From positions 7,502,001 through 7,566,000 of the forward strand of contig NZ_JAUSYH010000001.1 of assembly GCF_030816715.1 (NCBI RefSeq): a DNA stretch of 64,000 bases, given 5' to 3'. The notes under the pieces were generated by a model. The model had not been told where the DNA came from. It searched no databases and worked only from the letters and a program-made list of their open reading frames with translations. This document shows, piece by piece, positions 8,177 through 15,880 of this stretch (the first letter of the stretch is position 1; every line of letters starts with the position of its first letter). The DNA comes from Streptomyces achromogenes (GTDB lineage: Bacteria > Actinomycetota > Actinomycetes > Streptomycetales > Streptomycetaceae). A program made the translations under genes and the position numbers.

Positions 8177-9865
8177 TCAGCCGGTGAAGCCGGCCGTGAT
8201 GGAGGTGAACTGCCAGGTGCTCTGGCTGATGCCGGAGCAGTTGCTCACCACGCCCCCGCCCGGACACGGCCGGTCGCGGTTGACGGCCCAGTAGGCGAGC
8301 CGGGCGATGTGGTGGGAGTTGGCCCAGTCCCGGATGGATGTCCAGATCGCCGGGGTGGTGTTCTCCTGCTGGTCGGACAGGCCGTTCATGCCCGAGACGC
8401 CGATGTGGGCGTAGGCGGTCGCGTCGTCCCAGCCGAAGGTGGACTTCAGCTTGTTCTTCAGGCCCTCGGTGGCGTTCACGGTGTTGCCGTACATGTCCGA
8501 GCCGCCGCCGAAGTCGAACGGCATGATGGTGAAGACGTCGATGTCGGCGCCGAGCGACCTGGCCTGCTCGACGAGGCGGTTGCCGTAGTACGTCGGCCCG
8601 GTGGTCGACGTCCCGAAGGTGACGATGGTCTTCAGCCCGGGGTTGTTCGCCTTCACGGTCTTCAGCGCGGTGAGGATCCGTGCCTGCACGGCCTCGTTCT
8701 CGAACTCGTCGGTGTTCTCGATGTCCATGTCGATCGCCTTGAGCGAGTAGGCGTCGATCACCTTCTGCAGGGCGCCCGCGAGCGCGCCCGCCGAGGAGCA
8801 GTTGGCGCCGAGTTTGCTGCCCTGCCAGCCGCCGAACGAGGGCACGATGTCGCCGCCCGCCGAGCGGATCTGGTTGACGACGCTCTGGTCGACCCCGCCG
8901 GCCAGCGCCCGGTTGCCGTCCCACAGGGGGTTGCAGCCGCCGCCGTCCAGCACGAACGCCATGGTGAACCACTTGACGCCGGTCGCGTTCATCACCGTGG
9001 TCACGTTCGGCGGGTCTCCCCACCCTTCGAACAGGTAGGGCGCGGCCTGCTTGAACCCGGTGCCGCCGCCCCCGCCCGCGCTGGTCGTGACGGACACGGA
9101 GTTGGAGGCCGCCGAGGTGTTCCCGGCGGCGTCGCGCGCCTTCACGGTGAAGGTGTATCCCGTGCCGGCGGACAGCCCGCTGACCGTGGCGGCCGTGCCG
9201 GAGACGGTGAGCACCTTCGCGGACCCGCTGTAGACGTCGTAGGACGTGACGCCGACGTCGTCGGTGGCGGCGTTCCAGGACAACGACACGCTGGACGACG
9301 TCCTGCCGGTCGAGGTGAGCCCGCCGGGCGCGGTCGGGGCCCGCGTGTCCGTGCCGTCCCCGCCGCCGGGTCCGTCGAGGCTGACGTCGTCGGCCTGGTA
9401 GGCGCCCTGGGCGTACCAGCCGTGGACGTAGATCGTGGCGCTGGTCTGCGAGGCCCCGGTGGTGAAGGACACCGACAGCCGGCTGTACGCCGAGGGCGAC
9501 GACGTCCAGGTGGAGGCGCCGCCGTCGACGCCGAGGTACACGTAGGAGCCGCGCACCCAGCCGGTCAGCGCGTAGGCGGTGTTCGGCCGGACGGAGACGG
9601 TCTGGCTGCACTGGGCGTTGTCGCTCGAACTCACCGCCCCCGTGAGGGCCTTGGACCCGCTGTGGGTGGGCGAGGAGACGACGGAGCCGAGATTGCCCGT
9701 ACAGGACCAGGGCGACAGGGCGCCCGACTCGAATCCGGGATTGGTGAGGACGTTGGCCGCCTGGGCGGTGCCCGGCAGGGCCACGGCGCCGGCGAGGGCG
9801 AGCCCGGCGGTGCCGAGCAGGGCGAGGAAGCGACGCCATGGGCGTCGAAGGGGTGTGCTGCGCAC
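8177..9865 (-). CDS. secreted chitinase, CBM-FnIII-GH18
   Basis: The 562-residue product starts with a Sec signal peptide (RRPWRRFLALLG, hydrophobic core, LPGTAQAA cleavage). About 130 residues of a jelly-roll carbohydrate-binding module (NVLTNPGFESG...YVHGWYAQGAY) follow, then a fibronectin type III domain (GLTSTGRTSSSVSLSWNA), a Gly-rich linker and a C-terminal GH18 catalytic domain. The GH18 signature reads LKAIDMDIENTDEF: the catalytic Glu and two preceding Asp residues are present, but the first Asp of DxxDxDxE is replaced by Lys. GVSGMNG and YWAVNRDRPC are typical of bacterial exochitinase-like enzymes. The GTG at 9865 has AGGGAG 5 nt upstream, so it is chosen over the 21-codon longer frame. 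Upstream repeats suggest control by N-acetylglucosamine signalling (DasR). Confidence 0.9.
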   Translation of the reverse strand: MRSTPLRRPWRRFLALLGTAGLALAGAVALPGTAQAANVLTNPGFESGALSPWSCTGNLGSVVSSPTHSGSKALTGAVSSSDNAQCSQTVSVRPNTAYALTGWVRGSYVYLGVDGGASTWTSSPSAYSRLSVSFTTGASQTSATIYVHGWYAQGAYQADDVSLDGPGGGDGTDTRAPTAPGGLTSTGRTSSSVSLSWNAATDDVGVTSYDVYSGSAKVLTVSGTAATVSGLSAGTGYTFTVKARDAAGNTSAASNSVSVTTSAGGGGGTGFKQAAPYLFEGWGDPPNVTTVMNATGVKWFTMAFVLDGGGCNPLWDGNRALAGGVDQSVVNQIRSAGGDIVPSFGGWQGSKLGANCSSAGALAGALQKVIDAYSLKAIDMDIENTDEFENEAVQARILTALKTVKANNPGLKTIVTFGTSTTGPTYYGNRLVEQARSLGADIDVFTIMPFDFGGGSDMYGNTVNATEGLKNKLKSTFGWDDATAYAHIGVSGMNGLSDQQENTTPAIWTSIRDWANSHHIARLAYWAVNRDRPCPGGGVVSNCSGISQSTWQFTSITAGFTG

Positions 9866-9932
9866 GCGATCTCCCTGAAGGAATGGGGGTGTTCGGGAGT
9901 GCAGGGGAGTGCAGGGGGTGCGCAACAAAGTT

Positions 9933-9982
9933 GGTATGGACCAATCCGCCTGTCAAGGCGACGGACAGGATTGGTCCATACC
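9933..9982 (-). promoter_or_regulatory. 15-bp inverted repeats in the chitinase promoter
   Basis: GGTATGGACCAATCC (9933-9947) and its exact reverse complement GGATTGGTCCATACC (9968-9982) flank a 20-nt spacer, 68 nt upstream of the chitinase start. Each contains the TGGTCCA..ACC core seen in the 12-bp repeats of Streptomyces chitinase promoters and resembling DasR sites (TGGTCTAGACCA). Known chitinase promoters usually have direct, not inverted, copies. Confidence 0.65.
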
Positions 9983-10010
9983 GGTGAGCGATATATCCGT
10001 TTCGGGCTTT

Positions 10011-11159
10011 CTAGAACGGCAGCGCCTGCGCGGCCGGCGCCACCTCGACGGAGTCGGCCGGGGCGGGCATGGCCGGCAGCAGCGGCTCGGCCGCCACCTC
10101 GTCCATGCGCTGGTGCGGCAGCGTCACCGCGCGCAGCGGCCGCGGGCCCGACACCACCGTGTAGTCCTGTCCCAGGAACGGCGGCACGACCTCGCCCGGA
10201 TCCTCGCCGAGCGCCAACTGCACTGCGGCCCAAGGGGCGTTGACGCCGCACAGGGACAGCTGGTGCAGTCCGCCGGCCGGGCGGGTGTTGACGTCCATCA
10301 GGACCGGCCGGTCGCCGAACATCCGGAACTGGATGTTGGACAGGTAGTGCAGCCCGAAGCCCTCGGCGATGAGCCGCGCCGGCTCCAGCCACTGCTCGTG
10401 CAGGGTGAAGCCCCGCCGGCGGCCGTTCTTCGTCCGGCCGATGGCCATGCGCACGACGTTGTCGGGGCCGGTGAGGCAGTCCACGGACACCTCCGGCTGC
10501 TCCAGGCGCGGCATGACGAGCCAGTCGACCGTCTCCCCGTCCTGCTCCTCGGCCTGCTTCAGTACCTCGACCACCGCGTCCAGCTGGACGTAGGGGCTGG
10601 GGAAGCCGGTGAGGTGCGACAGCGAGAAGGGCGCCCGGGTGATCATGCGGAAGCCGACCCCGCCCGCGCCGGACGCCGGCTTGAAGCACGGCTTGTGTCC
10701 CGCGTCCTCCAACTCCTCGACAGCGGCCACGAGTTCGTCCGCCGACCGGATCCGGTACCACGGCGGCACGGGCACGCCGATCGCCTGCACGGCCTCGTAC
10801 GCGATCACCTTGTCGTGGAAGACGGCGACGGCCTCCGGCGGCGGCGCCAGCAGCGCGGTGCCGACCGCCTCGAAGTCGGCGCGGTGCGCCACGATCGCCG
10901 ACTGGTGCAGCCGGGGCACGAAGACGTCGATGCCGCGGCGCCGGCACTGGGCCAGCGCGTACTCGACGTACGCCGCCGGGGAGAGGCCCTCCGGCTCGAG
11001 CTCGGCGGTGTCGGCGGCGGCCAGCACGGGGGAGTCGGCGTCACCGTGCGTGGCATGGATCTCGACGGCGCGGTCGCTGGGATTTCGTCGCAGCTGATCC
11101 GTGAAGAACACGTTCTCCGCGTACGTGCGGTTGAGCCAGACGCGTACGCGAGAGACCAT
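10011..11159 (-). CDS. ATP-grasp domain protein
   Basis: A 382-residue ATP-grasp enzyme, a fold that ligates a carboxylate to an amine, thiol or other nucleophile via an acyl-phosphate. An N-terminal preATP-grasp domain (MVSRVRVWLNRTYAENVFFT) is followed by the ATP-grasp subdomains: ACFKPASGAGGVGF-like phosphate loop near residue 165 (residues KPCFKPASGAGGVGF), VMPRLEQPEVSVDCL, and the metal-binding LMDVNTRPAGGLHQ near the end. The ATG at 11159 opens the best-matching frame. Substrate is unknown; peptide-tailoring, amino-acid ligation and carbamoyl-phosphate-like chemistry are all possible. It is divergent from the metallophosphoesterase/PPTase pair across a 351-nt gap. Confidence 0.82.
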   Translation of the reverse strand: MVSRVRVWLNRTYAENVFFTDQLRRNPSDRAVEIHATHGDADSPVLAAADTAELEPEGLSPAAYVEYALAQCRRRGIDVFVPRLHQSAIVAHRADFEAVGTALLAPPPEAVAVFHDKVIAYEAVQAIGVPVPPWYRIRSADELVAAVEELEDAGHKPCFKPASGAGGVGFRMITRAPFSLSHLTGFPSPYVQLDAVVEVLKQAEEQDGETVDWLVMPRLEQPEVSVDCLTGPDNVVRMAIGRTKNGRRRGFTLHEQWLEPARLIAEGFGLHYLSNIQFRMFGDRPVLMDVNTRPAGGLHQLSLCGVNAPWAAVQLALGEDPGEVVPPFLGQDYTVVSGPRPLRAVTLPHQRMDEVAAEPLLPAMPAPADSVEVAPAAQALPF

Positions 11160-11510
11160 GCGAGGCCGCCTTTCACGGTTCGCGGGCAGGGCGAAGCAGG
11201 CCCGGCCCGGGCAGGGGGAATGGTGGGTCACCAAACCGCCCTGCGGAAGGGACGTCCATGGCGGTGGTGTTGGGGCGATCATACGGCTTCCCGGGGGTGC
11301 CGCGTGCAACGCGGGTGTTACGGAATCGCCGATCTTGTTCACGTGTGGCGCCCGATCCGGTAAGGGGGCGCTCCGGCGCAGGTGAAGCCCTGTGCGGGCG
11401 CCACGGACGACGTGATTCGACCTTGTACCGGGGCCGCGAATGTGTTCTCGTGGGCACACTGGTGTGTGCATGTGGATACGGAGCGTGGGCTCCTGAGCGG
11501 GGGGTGTGAA
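11160..11510. other. divergent promoter region
   Basis: The 351-nt gap between the divergent ATP-grasp and metallophosphoesterase genes has no supportable gene. It contains CACACTGGTGTG (11455-11466, 5-bp arms), about 45 nt upstream of the phosphoesterase start, as a weak operator candidate. Confidence 0.5.
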
Positions 11511-12371
11511 GTGACGTCGAAGGCCGGTGCCGCCGGGCGACTGCTGGCCATCAGCGATCTGCACATCGGCTATGCGGAGAACCGGGCCCTCGTCGAGGCC
11601 ATGGTCCCCGAGACGGACGAGGACTGGCTGCTCGTGGCCGGCGACGTCTCGGAGAACACCGCCGACATCCGCTGGGCGCTGAAGACCCTCGCGAGCCGCT
11701 TCCGCAAGGTCGTCTGGGCTCCCGGCAACCACGAGCTGTGGACGCACCCCACCGACCCGGTCACCCTGCGCGGGGTCGCCCGCTACGAGCACCTGGTGGA
11801 GCTCTGCCGCGACCTGGGCGTGACGAGCCCCGAGGATCCCTACCCGGTGTGGGAGGGCCCCGGCGGCCCGGTTGTCGTCGCGCCGCTGTTCCTGTTGTAC
11901 GACTACACGTTCCTGCCGGCCGGCTGCACGACCAAGGAGGAGGGGCTGGCCTACGCGGAGGGCACGGGCATCGTCTGCAACGACGAGTACCTGCTGCACC
12001 CCGACCCGTACCCGAGCCGCGAGGCGTGGTGCCGGGCCCGGGTCGCCGAGACCGAGCGGCGGCTCGCCGAGATCGACGCGGACCTGCCGACGGTCCTCGT
12101 CAACCACTACCCGCTGCACCGTCACCCCATGGACGTCCTGTGGCACCCCGAGTTCGCCATGTGGTGCGGCACCGCCCTCACCGCGGACTGGCACCGCCGG
12201 TTCCGCGTCGAGGCCATGGTCTACGGCCACCTGCACATCCCACGCACCACCCGGCAGGACGGCGTCCGCTTCGAGGAGGTGTCGGTGGGCTACCCACGCG
12301 AGTGGCGCAAGCGCCCGCAGCCGCCGGGCCGCCTGCGGCGCATCCTGCCCCGGGAGGACGAGACCTCGTGA
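11511..12371 (+). CDS. calcineurin-like metallophosphoesterase
   Basis: The 286-residue protein has the full metallophosphoesterase signature: LLAISDLHIGY (first metal), LLVAGDVSEN (bridging Asp), WAPGNHELW (Asn-His), LVNHYPLH and VYGHLHIPR near the C-terminus. There is no signal peptide, so it is probably cytoplasmic. Its GTG start at 11511 follows a GGGGGT ribosome binding site by about 9 nt. The stop codon overlaps the start of the phosphopantetheinyl transferase gene by 4 nt (GTGA), so the two are coupled. A plausible but unproven role is removal of phosphopantetheine or a related phosphodiester, the reverse of its partner. Confidence 0.88.
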   Translation: MTSKAGAAGRLLAISDLHIGYAENRALVEAMVPETDEDWLLVAGDVSENTADIRWALKTLASRFRKVVWAPGNHELWTHPTDPVTLRGVARYEHLVELCRDLGVTSPEDPYPVWEGPGGPVVVAPLFLLYDYTFLPAGCTTKEEGLAYAEGTGIVCNDEYLLHPDPYPSREAWCRARVAETERRLAEIDADLPTVLVNHYPLHRHPMDVLWHPEFAMWCGTALTADWHRRFRVEAMVYGHLHIPRTTRQDGVRFEEVSVGYPREWRKRPQPPGRLRRILPREDETS

Positions 12372-13084
12372 TCGATGAACTGTTGCCCGCTTCCGTCGTG
12401 GCGGTGGAGGCGTTCGGCGAGGAGGGCGTCCGCGAGTTCGGCAACACGCCGCTGTACCCGCAGGAAGCGGCGCTGGTGGTCCGGGCCGTCGACAAGCGGC
12501 GCCGCGAGTTCACCGTCGTCCGCGGCTGCGCCCGGCGCGCCATGGAGAAACTGGGGGTGCCCGCGCAGCCCGTGCTGCCCGGCGAGCGCGGCGCGCCGTG
12601 CTGGCCGGACGGCGTCACGGGCAGCATGACGCACTGCGCCGACTACTCGGCGGCGGCCCTGGTGCGGGCCGCGGACCTGGCCTCGCTCGGCATCGACGCC
12701 GAACCCCACGGGCCGCTGCCCGAGGGCGTGCTGGCCGCCGTCGCCCTGCCCGCGGAGAAGGCGCGGCTCGAGCGGCTGACCGCGGACCGTCCCGAGGTGC
12801 ACTGGGACCGGCTGCTGTTCAGTGCCAAGGAGTCCGTCTACAAGGCGTGGTTCCCCCTCACCCGAAAGTGGCTGGACTTCGGGGAGGCCGACATCGAGAT
12901 CTCGGCAGACGACGGCCGCACCGCCGTCACTACCGGGCCGGCCGCGGGTGCGCAGGGCGGGTTCCGGGCCCGGCTGCTGGTCCCCGGGCCGGTGGTCGGC
13001 GGGCGTCGCGTCGAGCACTTCGACGGCCGCTGGACCGTACGCCACGGGCTGGTGGCCACGGCGGTGACGGTGCCGCACTCCTGA
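12368..13084 (+). CDS. 4'-phosphopantetheinyl transferase, Sfp/EntD type
   Basis: The 238-residue enzyme transfers phosphopantetheine from CoA to a serine of carrier proteins in polyketide, peptide and siderophore synthases. Recognisable motifs are GSMTHC (84-90), GIDAEPHG with Mg ligands Asp110 and Glu112, and FSAKESVYKAWFP with Glu155 and Lys159. Length and motif spacing fit the EntD/Sfp branch. The GTG start at 12368 lies inside the stop codon of the preceding phosphoesterase gene. No carrier-protein gene is seen nearby, so it probably serves synthases elsewhere in the genome. Confidence 0.93.
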   Translation: MIDELLPASVVAVEAFGEEGVREFGNTPLYPQEAALVVRAVDKRRREFTVVRGCARRAMEKLGVPAQPVLPGERGAPCWPDGVTGSMTHCADYSAAALVRAADLASLGIDAEPHGPLPEGVLAAVALPAEKARLERLTADRPEVHWDRLLFSAKESVYKAWFPLTRKWLDFGEADIEISADDGRTAVTTGPAAGAQGGFRARLLVPGPVVGGRRVEHFDGRWTVRHGLVATAVTVPHS

Positions 13085-13103
13085 GGCTGCCGCCGCCCGC
13101 GGT

Positions 13104-13364
13104 TCATCTGCCGGGGCACCAGCTGTGCAGCAGCCGGAAGAACTCCTCCTCGTTGCCGGTCAGCCCCGCGTCGGCCAGCGCCTGCTCGGCCTCCGCCAGC
13201 ACGGCGGGCGGCACCACCGGGGGCCGACGGTCGTGCGGCGGCAGGGAGGCGCCGGCGTGCGCACCGCCCTCCTCGTCGCCGAAGGCGGCCCGCACGGTGT
13301 GCAGCAGCCGGAGATAGGCCTGGACGGCGGTGCGTTCGCGGTCGGTCAGTACGGCAGTGGGCAT
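13104..13364 (-). CDS. small conserved-looking protein of unknown function
   Basis: An 86-residue acidic protein (MPTAVLTDRERTAVQAYLRL..., ending FFRLLHSWCPGR). I do not recognise the family. It is predicted mostly alpha-helical, with a Pro-rich middle (HDRRPPVVPPAV) and no signal peptide or membrane segment. The ATG at 13364 follows GGGGAG by about 8 nt. About 85-105 nt upstream is a promoter-like element (13446-13468) of the DNA-damage type. It converges on the PPTase gene with only 19 nt between stops. Confidence 0.7.
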   Translation of the reverse strand: MPTAVLTDRERTAVQAYLRLLHTVRAAFGDEEGGAHAGASLPPHDRRPPVVPPAVLAEAEQALADAGLTGNEEEFFRLLHSWCPGR

Positions 13365-13445
13365 CGGTCGGCTCTCCCCGTGTCGGCGTCGTCGTCTGCC
13401 ACGCGCCCCCACGGCGCGTACGCCACCGTGCGGCGGCGCACCCCC

Positions 13446-13468
13446 AGCTTGCCGCCCACCACTGACAA
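13446..13468 (-). promoter_or_regulatory. RecA-independent DNA-damage-type promoter motif
   Basis: On the minus strand TTGTCAGTG is followed by 8 nt and then CAAGCT. The mycobacterial PafBC (RecA-NDp) promoter is TTGTCRGTG-N8-TAnnnT, so the -35-like box and spacing match exactly and the -10 is CAnnnT. It points at the 86-residue gene that starts at 13364. Confidence 0.55.
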
Positions 13469-13660
13469 TCCGGCCGTCCTCCACGTCGGTTCGCCCGCTC
13501 AGCGCAGGCGCCGCCCGCGCCGGACTCCGTGCGGGAAACCGTTCCTGAGCTGCGTGAAGGGCCCGTGTACGGGCCGCCGGAGGCCCGGATCGGGACGGAG
13601 CGCGCCAAGGTCCGTCACCCGCCGAACGCGCCCGGCGCGCGCCCCCGAGGGCGCCGCCGC

Positions 13661-14209
13661 TCAGTTCTGCGGTCCCAAGTACCCGAGCGAGGCCTCGATA
13701 CGGCCCGCCAGGTGGTCCCGCTGACCCCGGCCCCGGGGTGCCGACCCCGGCAGCCAGGTGCGGCACTTGCTGGCCAGCAGCAGACCGAAGCTCTCCGCCT
13801 GCCGCTCGTCGGCCAGGTCGAAACGGGTGCGCGCCGCCACGCTGCGGACCGTCGCCCGCAGGTCGGCTCCGTCGTTCAGTAAACGGGCCGCGACCGCCGC
13901 GCCTTCGACGTGATGACTGCAGTGCCCCGCCTTCATGTGCCACAGCTCGTGCCCGAGGATCACCAACTGGTGGTCGGGCGCGGTGCGTTCCTCGATGACG
14001 ACGAGGTCCTGGTCCGCCATGTCGAGCCACAGCCCGCTGGCCGTGTCCGCGGGGAAGGGGGCCATCCGGAAGTGCACGGGGCGGCCGCGCCGTCTGCTCA
14101 TCCCGTCGCACAGAGCGGTGTACAGGTCGGCCGGCGGGGCGGGGGCCGGGAGGGTCAGCTCCGAGACCAGTTCGCCGCTGAGCCGGCGCATTTCCTTCGC
14201 GATGCTCAC
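13661..14209 (-). CDS. HELWH metalloprotease-like protein, partner of XRE regulator
   Basis: A 182-residue protein with a zincin motif, LVILGHELWHMKAGH (His87, Glu88, His91), as in ImmA/IrrE-type peptidases and the COG2856 toxin-like group. The N-terminal part (RRLSGELVSELTLP, then RPVHFRMAPFP) resembles the variable region of such proteins. The GTG at 14209 follows GGGGGAG by 6 nt. It lies 14 nt downstream of the XRE gene on the same strand, the arrangement in which ImmA-like proteases cleave their cognate repressor; such pairs are often annotated as toxin-antitoxin modules. Whether this one cleaves its partner or something else is not known. Confidence 0.8.
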   Translation of the reverse strand: MSIAKEMRRLSGELVSELTLPAPAPPADLYTALCDGMSRRRGRPVHFRMAPFPADTASGLWLDMADQDLVVIEERTAPDHQLVILGHELWHMKAGHCSHHVEGAAVAARLLNDGADLRATVRSVAARTRFDLADERQAESFGLLLASKCRTWLPGSAPRGRGQRDHLAGRIEASLGYLGPQN

Positions 14210-14223
14210 AGTTCTCCCCCGGA

Positions 14224-14877
14224 TCACGACTCGGGCCGCTTCACGCTCTCCAGGAGCATGTCCAGCCACTCGGCGACCTTGTCGCGGTGCTGGTCGGTGG
14301 GCAGCTGGGCGGCCCGCCACGCGATCCCGCGCACGCCGTGGTCCTGGAGCAGCCGCTCCAGCGGGTCCTCGGCGGCCGCGGCCGCCTCCCGCGCGGCGAG
14401 CTTCTGCAGCAGCTCCTGCTCGGTGTGCTGCAACGCCCCCGCGAGCGCCTCCGGGTCCTCCGCCGTGAGGAAGCCCGCGTGCACGCGGAAGAAGCGCTGA
14501 AGGGCGTCGCAGTGCTCCATCGTGGGACGCCGGTCGCCGTTGATGAGGGCGCCCGCCTGCTGGCGCGACATGCCCGCGCCGTCGGCGATCTCCTGCTGGG
14601 TGTACTTGCGGCCGTTCGGCTTGAGCCGCGTACGGCGCAACAGGTCCAGGCGTTGCAGGAAGCGGGCCTGGACATCGGGCTCGCCGGCGGGCCGGCCGCT
14701 CAACAGGGCCCTGACCACGGGCTCGGGGACACCGGAGGCGACGGACAGCCGCCCGGTGCCGAAGACCTCCGCGTGCGCCACGCCGAGCCGGTCGGCGAGC
14801 CCGGCGACACGGGCGACGACGGCCGACAGCAGCACCGTCGCCGTGGCGCCCGGAACCTCGAAGCCATCCTCCGCCAC
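14224..14877 (-). CDS. XRE-family HTH regulator paired with metalloprotease-like protein
   Basis: The 217-residue protein has a helix-turn-helix of the XRE type in its middle (KYTQQEIADGAGMSRQQAGA, about residues 91-110). The first 70 residues include a second possible helical bundle (GLADRLGVAHAEVFG), and the C-terminal 80 residues form a Glu/Ala-rich helical region. I place the start at the GTG at 14877 because AGGAG lies about 8 nt upstream; a GTG at 14901 gives 8 more residues. It is the first gene of a two-gene unit with the HELWH protein and is divergent from the MmyB-domain gene, with a palindrome between them. Confidence 0.82.
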   Translation of the reverse strand: MAEDGFEVPGATATVLLSAVVARVAGLADRLGVAHAEVFGTGRLSVASGVPEPVVRALLSGRPAGEPDVQARFLQRLDLLRRTRLKPNGRKYTQQEIADGAGMSRQQAGALINGDRRPTMEHCDALQRFFRVHAGFLTAEDPEALAGALQHTEQELLQKLAAREAAAAAEDPLERLLQDHGVRGIAWRAAQLPTDQHRDKVAEWLDMLLESVKRPES

Positions 14878-14991
14878 CGACAGGTCTCCTAGGTCTCTCA
14901 CGTCCCTCTCACCGGGGCACGCTCATCGGCACAGACGGTCGCCGTGAACTTGTGGAGAGTAGCGGGTGTTTCGAACTCACATCCAGGTCTC

Positions 14992-15005
14992 GCCACAACT
15001 GTGGC
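14992..15005. promoter_or_regulatory. palindrome between XRE and MmyB-domain genes
   Basis: GCCACA-AC-TGTGGC has 6-bp perfect arms and sits between the divergent XRE gene (start 14877) and the MmyB-domain gene (start 15119). It is a candidate operator for the XRE protein and could control both directions. Confidence 0.5.
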
Positions 15006-15043
15006 CAATTTCAGCCGTCAACGAGCATGGAATGCCACGATAG

Positions 15044-15072
15044 TTGACATGACTGCGCCCCGGCAGCAGGAT
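15044..15072 (+). promoter_or_regulatory. sigma-70-type promoter of the MmyB-domain gene
   Basis: A consensus -35 box TTGACA (15044-15049) is separated by exactly 17 nt from CAGGAT (15067-15072), close to the Streptomyces -10 consensus TAGGAT. The gene it points to starts at 15119, giving a leader of about 40 nt with a GAGGGG ribosome binding site. Confidence 0.7.
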
Positions 15073-15118
15073 CGGGGCGCCGCGTGAAGGCCGCAGAGGC
15101 AAGAGGGGTGACCTCCCG

Positions 15119-15787
15119 ATGGCGCATCAGGCAGGTGGGCAGCGGTCCATACCGCGTCCCGTCCCCGAAGGACCCGAGGCCCAGGCGTATCTGCAGGACT
15201 GCGCCGTCTACCTGGAGGCCGTCCCCTTCCCGTCCGTCGTGGTCGACCACCGCTGGGACGTGGTGCAGTCCAACGCTGCTTTCGCGTCACTTTTCCGGGC
15301 GGTGAGCCCGCATCCGACGGCCCAGCCGGGCGACAACTTCCTGCGCTTCGTGCTCTTCCACCCCGACGCGCCCTCGGTGCTCGGCGACCACGAGGCCGGC
15401 TGGTGCCTGCCGATGCTCGCCGGTTTCGCGGCGGCCGTGGAGCGGCACGGCCACGACCACGGGCTGCTGGCGATCCGCCGTGACATCGCCCAGGACCCGA
15501 TCATGGAGGCCGCCTACCGGTACGGCCTGCCGCACTGGATCCGCGCGGTCGGCGAGGGCGCCGCGGAGCACGACGGGGCGGTCCGCCCGCTGGTGCATCC
15601 CGACCCGCGCTGGGGCGCCACGGACTGCCGCATCGTCGAGGACACCCCGACGGCCCTGCGCGACATGGGGTACACGCGGCTCACGCTGGTGCTGCGCGAG
15701 GCGCGTCCCGCCCCCGCGACCCGCAGGGCGCGCGCCGGGCGCCGCGCCGCCGGCCACCTCAGGGTGGTGCCGCCCGCGGAGGCATGA
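15119..15787 (+). CDS. stand-alone MmyB-type ligand-binding domain protein
   Basis: The 222-residue protein matches the PAS-like C-terminal domain of MmyB regulators (FPSVVVDHRWDVVQSNAAF, then NFLRFVLFHPDA, and the closing GYTRLTLVLRE). MmyB proteins normally carry an N-terminal XRE HTH; none is present here, and the first 30 residues are Pro/Gly-rich. The domain binds fatty-acid or aromatic-type ligands in solved relatives. The ATG at 15119 has GAGGGG upstream. It is divergent from the XRE/HELWH pair, so it could sense a ligand for that regulator, which is inference. The C-terminal 35 residues are Arg/Ala-rich. Confidence 0.8.
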   Translation: MAHQAGGQRSIPRPVPEGPEAQAYLQDCAVYLEAVPFPSVVVDHRWDVVQSNAAFASLFRAVSPHPTAQPGDNFLRFVLFHPDAPSVLGDHEAGWCLPMLAGFAAAVERHGHDHGLLAIRRDIAQDPIMEAAYRYGLPHWIRAVGEGAAEHDGAVRPLVHPDPRWGATDCRIVEDTPTALRDMGYTRLTLVLREARPAPATRRARAGRRAAGHLRVVPPAEA

Positions 15788-15820
15788 GACCCCCGGGCCG
15801 TCGGCGCCCCGCGGGCCGCG

Positions 15821-15880
15821 GCACGTCCCGCGGGGCACAGGTACGTCCCGCGGGTCACAGGTACGTCCCGCGGGTCACAG
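15821..15880. repeat. three tandem 20-bp repeats at the end of the reductase gene
   Basis: GTACGTCCCGCGGGTCACAG occurs twice exactly (15841-15860, 15861-15880), preceded by a copy with two differences (15821-15840). The last copy runs into the final codons and stop of the reductase gene. Each unit holds the palindrome CCCGCGGG. It lies between two convergent genes and may add termination hairpins. Confidence 0.8.

Noticed and set aside
8060-10243. A 727-codon plus-strand frame over the chitinase
   Set aside because: The minus strand has signal peptide, CBM, FnIII and GH18 motifs in order; the plus frame has none.
13365-13660. A coding region between the 86-residue gene and the HELWH gene
   Set aside because: Neither strand shows a start with ribosome binding site or a recognisable protein; only the promoter element is supported.
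15821-15880. CRISPR-like array
   Set aside because: The repeats are contiguous without spacers, only 20 bp, and no cas genes are present.
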